From positions 1 through 11,345 of the forward strand of contig PEYS01000155.1 in assembly GCA_002763335.1 (NCBI GenBank): 11,345 nt of DNA, written 5' to 3'. The notes beneath the pieces are model-generated. The model searched no databases, was not told the DNA's origin, and saw nothing but the letters and a program-made list of their open reading frames with translations. Every line of letters starts with the position of its first letter. Position 1 is the first letter of the stretch. Shown piece by piece: positions 6,575 to 11,345 of this stretch. Source of the DNA: Candidatus Woesearchaeota archaeon CG08_land_8_20_14_0_20_47_9 (lineage in GTDB: Archaea > Nanobdellota > Nanobdellia > Woesearchaeales > CG1-02-47-18). Made by a program: the position numbers and the translations under genes.

Positions 6575-6609
6575 ATCCCGCAGGGAATCAGCAAGCAGAT
6601 TTCCTCTGA
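6575..6609 (-). other. tRNA intron 1 (D-loop, after position 20)
   Basis: A 35-nt intron in the D-loop. Central helix TCCG/CGGG (one U-G pair), bulges GC^T and AT^C, inner helix CAG/CTG continuing as GGAA/TTCC and TC/GA with bulged A residues and a TGCTTGCT loop. Joining the exons gives CCGGCCAATC, the usual archaeal tRNA-Glu D-loop. The outer helix is not formed, so this is a relaxed form of the motif. Confidence 0.8.
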
Positions 6610-6652
6610 GCCGGACTACACCAACGGGGCATAAAGCCTTGGAGAACCGAGA

Positions 6653-6662
6653 GTATTTAAAT
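6653..6662 (-). promoter_or_regulatory. TATA box of tRNA-Glu
   Basis: Minus-strand ATTTAAATAC centres about 27 nt upstream of the first tRNA base at 6630. This is the archaeal box A spacing. A palindromic element C copy lies directly upstream. Confidence 0.6.
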
Positions 6663-6675
6663 AGTTAGTGGTGAG

Positions 6676-6726
6676 AAAACCTTGAATACACTCGGCTTTA
6701 AACTAGCCCTCGGTATTCAAGGTTTT
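6676..6726. repeat. Palindromic element C, copy 2
   Basis: Arms AAAACCTTGAATAC (6676-6689) and GTATTCAAGGTTTT (6713-6726) are perfect inverted repeats with a CTCGGC...GCCCTCG centre. Compared with copy 1, one arm position changed on both sides so that pairing is kept. Confidence 0.7.
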
Positions 6727-6787
6727 ATTATGACGTTAGATATCGTCGAGGAAAGCAGATACCTTCGACATCAGAGGGCTTTGAATG

Positions 6788-6834
6788 CTCAAAAGTTCGT
6801 GGGTAGCTCGCGCTTTAGGGCGAGAACTTTTGAG
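6788..6834. repeat. Palindromic element A, copy 1
   Basis: CTCAAAAGTTC (6788-6798) and GAACTTTTGAG (6824-6834) form an 11-bp stem. Inside it, CTCGC and GGCGAG form a second stem. It is directly followed by element B. The first 23 nt recur at 11323-11345. An open frame crosses this cluster but is not a gene. Confidence 0.65.
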
Positions 6835-6918
6835 TCCGAAAATCTGCGTTTCGAAGCGAGGGGCGTAAAGCCCCGACTTTTAAGTCGGGGATAGCCCCGA
6901 GCAGCAGATTTTCGTTAC
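6835..6918. repeat. Palindromic element B, copy 1
   Basis: The outer arms CGAAAATCTGC (6837-6847) and GCAGATTTTCG (6904-6914) enclose GGGGC/GCCCC and an inner 9-bp stem CCCCGACTT/AAGTCGGGG (6871-6879 with 6882-6890). It is nearly identical to 11130-11214 except in the inner stem, where paired changes keep the fold. The short frame at 6919-7017 ends exactly at its border. Confidence 0.7.
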
Positions 6919-7017
6919 TCAGCTGCGCTGTGTATTTAAATTCCCTATGATGCGCCTAAGGCCTTGCACAATTGCTAGCGCCAGCTTGTGAAACCTCCTG
7001 TATTCTTCAGGGCTCAT
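6919..7017 (-). CDS. Possible 32-residue protein coupled to the membrane protein gene
   Basis: An ATG at 7017 lies 2 nt past the TGA of the upstream gene (7020-7022) and opens a 32-codon frame, MSPEEYRRFHKLALAIVQGL at the start and TQRS at the end. The middle would form a short amphipathic basic helix. Tight stop-start spacing suggests translational coupling. There is no recognised family, and the ribosome binding site is weak. It could be chance, since so short a frame is easily random. Confidence 0.3.
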   Translation of the reverse strand: MSPEEYRRFHKLALAIVQGLRRIIGNLNTQRS

Positions 7018-7019
7018 AC

Positions 7020-7325
7020 TCACAACTCACTAACTCCCCTTGCCTTCTTCAGCCTGCGCTCGTCCTCTGCGCTTGCTACGACTGCTATCTGGGGCATCTT
7101 GCCAGGCTCTGCCCTGCCTAAGCCTCCATAGGCCTCTGAGTACTCACGCCTTGTGAAGATGTAGATTATAAACGCCACTATGAGCAGGAACACGCCGATT
7201 GCTGCAGCCACCATTGCGGCAACCTGGGCGATTATCGCAGCCAGGATAAATATGCCTCCTGCAGTTGCAACTGAGCGTGACAGGCTCATCCTGGTTTCAA
7301 ATGCCTCTGATGTAATTTTTGGCAT
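7020..7325 (-). CDS. Small membrane protein with two predicted transmembrane helices
   Basis: A 101-residue protein of unknown function. An 18-residue charged N-terminus precedes a long hydrophobic stretch (about 19-57) that fits a tight helical hairpin, two membrane segments at 19-37 and 40-57, each rich in Ala and Ile. It is followed by TRREYSEAYGG and a 40-residue soluble tail ending in a basic KKARGVSEL. By the positive-inside rule both ends are likely cytoplasmic. GAGGTC lies before the ATG and a TATA box about 45 nt upstream, so it has its own promoter. A possible 32-codon gene follows directly. It is not recognised as any named family; the low similarity of such short hydrophobic proteins makes this unsurprising. 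Confidence 0.7.
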   Translation of the reverse strand: MPKITSEAFETRMSLSRSVATAGGIFILAAIIAQVAAMVAAAIGVFLLIVAFIIYIFTRREYSEAYGGLGRAEPGKMPQIAVVASAEDERRLKKARGVSEL

Positions 7326-7363
7326 GCTAAGACCTCAAATCCTATTAAAGGAGGCAGCCTTAA

Positions 7364-7374
7364 GTATATAATTC
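7364..7374 (-). promoter_or_regulatory. TATA box of the small membrane protein gene
   Basis: Minus-strand TTATATACTT centres near 7369 and puts the transcript start near 7343, leaving a leader of about 18 nt that carries GAGGTC. Confidence 0.5.
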
Positions 7375-7443
7375 TTCCTGTTGACTGTAATTGTTTACCT
7401 TGTTCACCTTTCTGGAGCACTTTTTGCATATTATCATGATTCT

Positions 7444-7501
7444 AAAGAAATGTCAAAAATAGCCCTGCGATTCAGCACAGGGCTATTTTTGACATTTCTT
7501 T
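7444..7501 (-). terminator. 24-bp perfect stem-loop after the ribosomal operon
   Basis: Positions 7444-7467 pair without mismatch to 7478-7501 around a 10-nt loop. It lies 51 nt beyond the L31e stop on the minus strand and ahead of the next gene's promoter, which fits a 3' end or insulating structure. No U-tract follows. Both strands fold equally, so it may instead be a palindromic repeat. Confidence 0.45.
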
Positions 7502-7552
7502 CCAGAGATTAAAGATGTTTCACGAAAACCGCTTCAGAAAGCTGAGGAAATA

Positions 7553-8158
7553 CTATTTCTTTTCTGAGCTCTTCTTCTCAGGTCCTTTTTCTTCTCTCTT
7601 CTTCTTAGAACTATCAGCTTCTTTCTTACCTTTCTTTGTTTTAGATGCCTTCTTCCCCTCTTCAGGCGCTTCCTTCTTCTCAGCAGCAGCCTCTTTCTTC
7701 TTCTCAGAGGCCTTTATGCCCTTATTCCCTGCCTTAGCAGCCTCAGCTTTCGCAGCCTTCTCCTTCTTTGGCTCTTTCTTCTTCTCAGAAGGCTTTTCTT
7801 CACCTGGTTTCTCTTCAGAAGGCTTCTCTTTGCTTATCTCCTCTTTGCCTGCAGCCTTTGCTTCTGCCCTGGCCTTCTTTTTCTCTGCCTTCCCCTTCTT
7901 CACAGGGGCAGTTGCAAGCTCTGCCTTAACCAGGCCATCATCATCCTTTACAGCCTTCACCTTTACATGGTGCGGAGGGTTTCTCATGCCATGCTGCCAT
8001 ATGGCTTTATTCAGATAATCGCCTATGCTTATCTTATCTGACTTCATATGCCGCCTTAAAAATGCCCTAAGTGCACTCATCGCCTTCTTTGCCCTCTTAT
8101 ACTTAGGTACCTTCAGCCATTCCCTCCTCAGCGGGATGTTGTATGTTCTCTCTAGCAT
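7553..8158 (-). CDS. rpl31e: Large ribosomal subunit protein L31e with a long lysine-rich tail
   Basis: Residues 1 to about 86 are a complete L31e domain: RTYNIPLRREWLKVPKYKRA, then KAMSALRAFLRRHMK and the conserved YLNKAIWQHGMRNPPHHVKV. In the ribosome this protein sits near the exit of the peptide tunnel. The family is normally 85-95 residues. Here about 115 more follow, nearly all Lys, Ala, Glu, Ser and Pro, with repeats such as SEEKPGEEKPSEKK. The tail resembles histone H1-type basic tails and is probably disordered. It starts 5 nt after the L39e stop and is the last gene of the S19e-L39e-L31e operon. The frame continues cleanly through the tail, so it is not a sequencing artefact of the stop codon. 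Confidence 0.93.
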   Translation of the reverse strand: MLERTYNIPLRREWLKVPKYKRAKKAMSALRAFLRRHMKSDKISIGDYLNKAIWQHGMRNPPHHVKVKAVKDDDGLVKAELATAPVKKGKAEKKKARAEAKAAGKEEISKEKPSEEKPGEEKPSEKKKEPKKEKAAKAEAAKAGNKGIKASEKKKEAAAEKKEAPEEGKKASKTKKGKKEADSSKKKREEKGPEKKSSEKK

Positions 8159-8163
8159 GACTC

Positions 8164-8337
8164 TCAGACCCTTGCCTTAGTGCGACGCCAGCTCCTCTTA
8201 ACAGCAGTATGCCTCCCCGGGTGAATCAGCCTGCCCTTCCCATACTTCTTGGGCACTGTCCAGAAGGGTGCCCAGCAGGTCTGGTCACCAAGCTTTACCA
8301 GTCGCTTCTTTCTGCTCGGATGCTTGTACCTGGCCAT
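8164..8337 (-). CDS. rpl39e: Large ribosomal subunit protein L39e
   Basis: A 57-residue basic protein. It starts MARYKHPSRKKRLVKLGDQT, followed by WAPFWTVPKKYGKGRLIHPG, and ends KRSWRRTKARV, the invariant L39e terminus. L39e lies in the wall of the peptide exit tunnel. It is a few residues longer than the usual 50-51. The start at 8337 lies within the end of the S19e gene, in another frame, giving an overlap of 53 nt. It has no strong ribosome binding site of its own, so coupling to S19e translation is likely. L31e follows after 5 nt. The order L39e-L31e is conserved widely in archaea. Confidence 0.93.
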   Translation of the reverse strand: MARYKHPSRKKRLVKLGDQTCWAPFWTVPKKYGKGRLIHPGRHTAVKRSWRRTKARV

Positions 8338-8863
8338 TTTCATCAGCTTTTTCTTTAGTACCTACCTTTTTCTTTGTCTGTCTCTTTTCAGGCTTTTTCG
8401 CCTCTCCTTTGCCTGTTTTTTTTGCTGCATGCCCTGGCGCCCCTGAGAGGAGTGTAGCCACCTCAGATATTCTCTTAATGCCTTCCGGGGTAAGGACCCT
8501 GCCAGAGTGTACGCCTACACGGGTTTTCTTTACAAGCCCAGATGCCTCGAGCTGTTGCAGTATCTTTCTTATTATGCTTCCAGAGCCCTTACGGAAGTGC
8601 GCTGATTTATGGCCACTGTTACATTTTCCACCGTACTTTGTCCTGAGCTTTGAGATGCCTATTGGGCCCAGCTTATAGAGAGACCTCATTATTGCTGCGG
8701 CCCTTATGTACCACCAGTCATCACGTGTAGGTGTCCTTTCCCTGCTGCACCCTGTCTTAACATAACCTGCCCACTTTGGAGGCTTTATCTCGCTTATTTT
8801 CTTTAGCTCCTCAGCAAGGGCCTCGATAAGCCTTGTAGGCTCAACATTAAACAGATCAACCAT
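8285..8863 (-). CDS. rps19e: Small ribosomal subunit protein S19e with a charged tail
   Basis: Residues 1 to about 143 form a typical archaeal S19e, a winged-helix protein in the head of the small subunit needed for its maturation. Hallmarks are PPKWAGYVKTGCSRERTP, DDWWYIRAAAIMRSLY, KYGGKCNSGHKSAHFRKGSG and GRVLTPEGIKRI. The last 48 residues are rich in Lys, Glu, Thr and Gln and go beyond the usual 150. The final 53 nt of this extension overlap the L39e gene. GAGGTAAT lies 7 nt before the ATG. It is the first gene of the operon. The PDCD5/TFAR19-like DNA-binding gene that often stands between S19e and L39e in archaea is absent. Confidence 0.95.
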   Translation of the reverse strand: MVDLFNVEPTRLIEALAEELKKISEIKPPKWAGYVKTGCSRERTPTRDDWWYIRAAAIMRSLYKLGPIGISKLRTKYGGKCNSGHKSAHFRKGSGSIIRKILQQLEASGLVKKTRVGVHSGRVLTPEGIKRISEVATLLSGAPGHAAKKTGKGEAKKPEKRQTKKKVGTKEKADENGQVQASEQKEATGKAW

Positions 8864-9000
8864 GCGAAATTACCTCTTGTTAGTGGTGATTCAATCAAGT
8901 GCCATAACCTGCACTTCCTCTCTTCTTTCTCGCTGTTCCTGTCCAGTTACCTCGTCCACTACTTAAGAAACCCCTAAACCAAGCTCAGGAGATTCTGCTC

Positions 9001-9010
9001 TCTTTAAAAA
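9001..9010 (-). promoter_or_regulatory. TATA box of the ribosomal operon
   Basis: Minus-strand TTTTTAAAGA predicts a transcript start near 8979 and a leader of about 115 nt before S19e, longer than the other leaders in the window. The leader has no obvious protein gene or stable fold. Confidence 0.4.
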
Positions 9011-9051
9011 CTTTGCCAATTTTTGGATGCCCTCCCTGACCATGAATGCCG

Positions 9052-9090
9052 AGCCAAGCGCTAGCGAAGGCGAGGTTATTCAAAGTTTTC
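9052..9090. repeat. Palindromic element C, remnant
   Basis: GCCGAGCC followed by GCGAGGTTATTCAAAGTTTTC-like sequence matches the right half of copy 1. The left arm is lost or displaced; only AAAAACTTTG at 9006-9015 resembles it. Confidence 0.5.
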
Positions 9091-9127
9091 TATTAGCTTC
9101 GACCCAGATTAAAGCCTTAGATAATTA

Positions 9128-9135
9128 TTTATAAG
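9128..9135 (+). promoter_or_regulatory. TATA box of the regulator-lipoprotein pair
   Basis: TTTATAAG centres near 9131, which places transcription at about 9157, the second of two in-frame ATG codons. The transcript is thus probably leaderless. Confidence 0.5.
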
Positions 9136-9156
9136 TCGTCATTTATTATGCTGACT

Positions 9157-9828
9157 ATGGCAAAGAAGGACGAGACATTCCTGCTTGTATCCCTTGAGGA
9201 GAACAAGGCAAAGCAGCTTGCGCAGCTTGTGAGCAATGACAGCTGCAGGAAGATACTAGAATTTCTCTCAAAGAACACTGAGCGTGTTACAGAGAGCCTA
9301 ATAGCCAGGGAGCTTGGAATACCCCTGCCAACAGTGCATTACAACCTCAAAAACCTGCTGGCTGCAGGGCTTGTGAAGGTTGAGGAATTCCACTACAGCC
9401 CAAAGGGAAAGGAGGTCAACCACTACAGCCTTGCAAACAAGTTTATAATAATTGCACCTACAGGAACTGAGAAGCTTCCCTCAAAGCTGAGAAGCCTATT
9501 GCCTGTGCTGCTCGCCTCAGTCATAACAGGGGGTCTTATTCAACTATATTCTTATCTTAGAAGCCCGATTCCTTCACCAGCAACTCTGCCAGGGGTGTTT
9601 GACGCTGCTGTGAAGAGCGCTCCAGCCCTTACCGCGGCACCTGAGACAGCTCTCCAGGAGGCTGCTGTCGAAGCTATACGTGATGCAGGGCAGGCTCAAG
9701 CAAAGGCCTACACATTTGTGCTGCCTGAAAATATTGCGCTATGGTTTGTGATTGGGGCAGTATTTGCAATAGCTGCCTTCTTCCTCTTTCAGAAAATATC
9801 TGAGATGAGGCGGGAACGAGGAAGTTAA
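9157..9828 (+). CDS. Membrane-anchored ArsR-like winged-helix regulator
   Basis: A 223-residue protein (226 from the ATG at 9148). From the first ATG, residues about 28-98 are a winged helix-turn-helix of the ArsR/TrmB type: SNDSCRKILEFLSKN, then the recognition region LIARELGIPLPTVHYNLKNL and the wing KVEEFHYSPKGKEVNHYSL. Two hydrophobic segments follow, about 114-136 and 196-214, separated by an Ala/Pro-rich loop. With the DNA-binding domain inside, the loop faces out and the tail RRERGS is inside. The start at 9157 is preferred from the TATA distance. It probably senses something at the membrane and controls transcription. The lipoprotein gene begins 1 nt after its stop, so the two are coupled and likely act together. 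Confidence 0.8.
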   Translation: MAKKDETFLLVSLEENKAKQLAQLVSNDSCRKILEFLSKNTERVTESLIARELGIPLPTVHYNLKNLLAAGLVKVEEFHYSPKGKEVNHYSLANKFIIIAPTGTEKLPSKLRSLLPVLLASVITGGLIQLYSYLRSPIPSPATLPGVFDAAVKSAPALTAAPETALQEAAVEAIRDAGQAQAKAYTFVLPENIALWFVIGAVFAIAAFFLFQKISEMRRERGS

Positions 9829-9829
9829 G

Positions 9830-10993
9830 ATGGACAGACAAACAAAAACAGCAGCCATTCTGACAATCAGCATGCTCTTAATGCTTTCAATCCCAGGCTG
9901 CATCCAGGACTTAGGTACAGGGCCGCTCTTGCATGCAAACCCCTTCTCATCATTCAGCTACACTGTCGGAGAGTGCGAGAGCAGCGGGGGCAGTCCAGAG
10001 TCGTCTATAGCAATATACGCTGAGGGAGGAGATATAATAATAGAGCAGCGTGCAAGCTATGTCTGCTGCGCAAGGATAAACCTGACAGCAAGTGCTGAGG
10101 GTAACACGATAAACATAATGGAAACAAACAGGGGGGATGTATGCAGGTGCATATGCAGCTACCCGATATCTGCAAGGCTAGGGAACCTTGCTGATGGCGA
10201 TTACACTGTTAATGTGTATGGCATTGCCTACAGGGATGTTCACAGGCCTGAGCTTCTGGGCAGTAGGGAGGTGAGGATAGGGAGCAAGCAGCAGAACCCA
10301 TATGTTAATCTGATTCTTGATAAAACAGCCTACAATATTGGCGAACCTGTAAGATTTGCCCTCTCAAAGAAGTCAGAAGCGACTGAATACTACTACAGAC
10401 CAAGCCCGGGGGCAATAAAGCCCTGGGAGGTTTACAATTACGATCAGGGGTCATGGGAAGGCCTAAAGACAGGCATGCTTGTCGGCTGTATAGAAGAATG
10501 CGATAGTGAAGGTGAGCTTATTGGCATGTGTGTTGAGCCAGCGCTCCCTGAATGCCTTCCCTTAAAGCTCTACAGCTCTGAATGGAACCAGAAACACTGG
10601 AAGGCCATCCCCTCAGAATGCAACGGCAAGACATATACAAATTACCAGGAGGTTAGCGCAGAGCCAGGGAGATACAGGCTGCGCCTGGAGTACTACACAG
10701 ATGAAGACTGCACCCAGAAGCAGATTGCAGAGGCAGGGTTTGAGATCAAGGCTTCAGACGACCATGACAAAACAGGTGCAGAATGTGAAATCGACACTGA
10801 CTGCACAACTGCAGGCTGCTCAGGTGAGCTATGCCTGCCAAGGGATAAAGCAGGAGAGATCACGACCGCATGCATCTGGTATGACTGGTATGGCTGTTAC
10901 AGGGACACAGGCTGCATATGCGATAACGGCAAGTGCTCTTGGGATGAGACTGAGGCATTTCTGGAGTGCATGGAAAGATACAAAACTGGATGA
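9830..10993 (+). CDS. Cysteine-rich lipoprotein with a C-terminal eight-cysteine-type cluster
   Basis: A 387-residue exported protein. A basic MDRQTK, a hydrophobic stretch and SIPGC make a lipoprotein signal with C24 as the lipidated residue. Residues about 40-150 look like a beta-sandwich with paired cysteines (VCCAR, VCRCIC) and the ending GNLADGDYTVNVYG. Residues about 155-310 look like a second Ig-like domain. The last 69 residues (319-387) hold ten cysteines in the CxxDxDC..GCSGELC...TTAC...CY....CIC..GKCSW order, resembling the eight-cysteine-cluster domain known from archaeal and bacterial secreted proteins. The cysteines are probably in disulphides. GAGG lies 8 nt before the ATG. It may be the outer partner of the membrane regulator. 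Ligand unknown. Confidence 0.8.
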   Translation: MDRQTKTAAILTISMLLMLSIPGCIQDLGTGPLLHANPFSSFSYTVGECESSGGSPESSIAIYAEGGDIIIEQRASYVCCARINLTASAEGNTINIMETNRGDVCRCICSYPISARLGNLADGDYTVNVYGIAYRDVHRPELLGSREVRIGSKQQNPYVNLILDKTAYNIGEPVRFALSKKSEATEYYYRPSPGAIKPWEVYNYDQGSWEGLKTGMLVGCIEECDSEGELIGMCVEPALPECLPLKLYSSEWNQKHWKAIPSECNGKTYTNYQEVSAEPGRYRLRLEYYTDEDCTQKQIAEAGFEIKASDDHDKTGAECEIDTDCTTAGCSGELCLPRDKAGEITTACIWYDWYGCYRDTGCICDNGKCSWDETEAFLECMERYKTG

Positions 10994-11041
10994 TTAGATA
11001 ATGGCTAATCGTAATGACAATCTTAACATATTCAGCAAAGG

Positions 11042-11070
11042 AACCTCCTACTGAGGAGTTTATTCTTCAT
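11042..11070 (+). terminator. Hairpin and T-rich stretch after the lipoprotein gene
   Basis: AAC-TCCT (11042-11049, one bulged C) pairs with AGGAGTT (11054-11060) around ACTG, followed by TATTCTTCATTT. A smaller GATTAG/CTAATC hairpin overlaps the lipoprotein stop. Position and T-rich tail fit a terminator. Confidence 0.45.
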
Positions 11071-11078
11071 TTGAATTA

Positions 11079-11129
11079 CTCAATTTTCGCCCCGGGTTTA
11101 AAGCCCCGCCCTTTAGGGCGAAAATTGAG
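11079..11129. repeat. Palindromic element A-type, variant copy 2
   Basis: CTCAATTTTCGCCC (11079-11092) and GGGCGAAAATTGAG (11116-11129) form a perfect 14-bp stem. It holds the same place as element A copy 1, directly before element B, but differs in sequence, sharing only the CTCAA/TTGAG-like ends. Confidence 0.65.
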
Positions 11130-11214
11130 TCCGAAAATCTGCGTTTCGAAGCGAGGGGCGTGAAAGCCCCAGCCTTTAGGCTGGGGATTGCCCCGAGCAG
11201 CAGATTTTCGTTAC
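11130..11214. repeat. Palindromic element B, copy 2
   Basis: Same outer arms as 6835-6918, with an inner stem CCCCAGCCT/AGGCTGGGG (11167-11175 with 11178-11186). Compared with copy 1, paired positions changed together. Confidence 0.7.
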
Positions 11215-11322
11215 CTTTATACTGAACCCAGAGACAGGTTACGCTTTGAGCAAAAATGATTTCTTAAATTCTGACAAAGACAATCCAAAGGTTTTCAATA
11301 GGAGTGGTGACAAGATAACATA

Positions 11323-11345
11323 CTCAAAAGTTCGTGGGTAGCTCG
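11323..11345. repeat. Palindromic element A, copy 3, cut by the window edge
   Basis: The last 23 bases match 6788-6810 exactly, from CTCAAAAGTTCG to GTAGCTCG. A further element B is expected just past the window. Confidence 0.65.

Larger units (their letters stand above)
6485..6630 (-). tRNA. trnE(uuc): tRNA-Glu(UUC) with two introns
   Basis: After removal of 35 nt (6575-6609) and 36 nt (6499-6534) the gene gives a 75-nt tRNA. Acceptor stem GCCCCGT/ACGGGGC, D-stem GTGT/TCAT, anticodon stem CAGCC/GGCTG with loop CTTTCGA (anticodon TTC), T-stem CCGGG/CCCGG with loop TTCAAAT, and discriminator A. The T-U mispair at 13-22 and the C-rich D-loop match archaeal tRNA-Glu. CCA is not encoded. Unspliced, neither the D-arm nor the T-arm closes normally, so splicing is needed for function. 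Both introns lie outside the anticodon loop, where most archaeal introns sit, and need a splicing endonuclease of broad specificity. A TATA box lies at the right distance upstream. rpiB follows on the same strand. Confidence 0.9.

Noticed and set aside
6682..6894. Plus-strand open frame of 70 codons
   Set aside because: It runs through three palindromic elements, and its protein has no natural composition or ribosome binding site.
7515..8018. Long plus-strand frame rich in Phe, Ser and Ala
   Set aside because: It is the antisense shadow of the Lys/Glu/Ala-rich L31e tail.
8891..8959. 22-codon leader frame (GTG start) before S19e
   Set aside because: No ribosome binding site and charged random-looking sequence; too weak to annotate.
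10701..10997. Plus-strand frame of 98 codons
   Set aside because: Alternative frame of the lipoprotein gene, whose cysteine pattern fixes the true frame.
6788..11345. CRISPR array
   Set aside because: Repeats are few, palindromic, irregularly spaced by kilobases and lack spacers.

Overview
The window looks archaeal. It carries archaeal/eukaryote-type ribosomal proteins S19e, L39e and L31e, TATA boxes about 25 nt ahead of several predicted starts, and a tRNA-Glu interrupted by two bulge-helix-bulge introns outside the anticodon loop. Small genes, lysine-rich ribosomal protein tails and non-canonical tRNA introns would suit an uncultivated DPANN-like or deep euryarchaeal genome, but nothing here fixes the lineage.

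Layout. 1-1545: palindromes, then a minus-strand B12-binding/radical SAM enzyme. 1546-2102: gene-free, with an inverted-repeat element (1599-1657) and a left-flank motif (1905-1933). 2103-5226: an AT-rich minus-strand operon of a ribbon-helix-helix regulator, a 72-residue HNH protein and an 858-residue UvrD-like helicase fused to an Fe-S PD-(D/E)XK nuclease. 5286-5483: a block of consecutive hairpins that reads on the minus strand like a small structured RNA with its own TATA box and U-tract terminator. Part of it recurs in inverted orientation at 1905-1933, so the operon is bracketed by related motifs. 5555-5809: a small plus-strand DUF4258-like gene. 5900-6343: ribose-5-phosphate isomerase B. 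6485-6630: tRNA-Glu(UUC) with introns of 35 and 36 nt. 6676-6918: a cluster of palindromic elements. 6919-7325: a small membrane protein and a possible 32-codon gene. 7553-8863: the S19e-L39e-L31e operon. 9157-10993: a membrane-anchored winged-helix regulator coupled to a cysteine-rich lipoprotein. 10994-11345: a second copy of the composite palindromic element and the start of a third.

How the parts relate. The ribosomal operon, tRNA and RpiB are housekeeping. The RHH-HNH-helicase/nuclease cassette differs from its surroundings in base composition, is tightly packed, probably represses itself through a tandem operator, and has structured repeats on both sides. It is the best candidate for an undescribed mobile or defence-type system. 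The two tRNA introns and the covarying palindromic repeats are the other notable signals.
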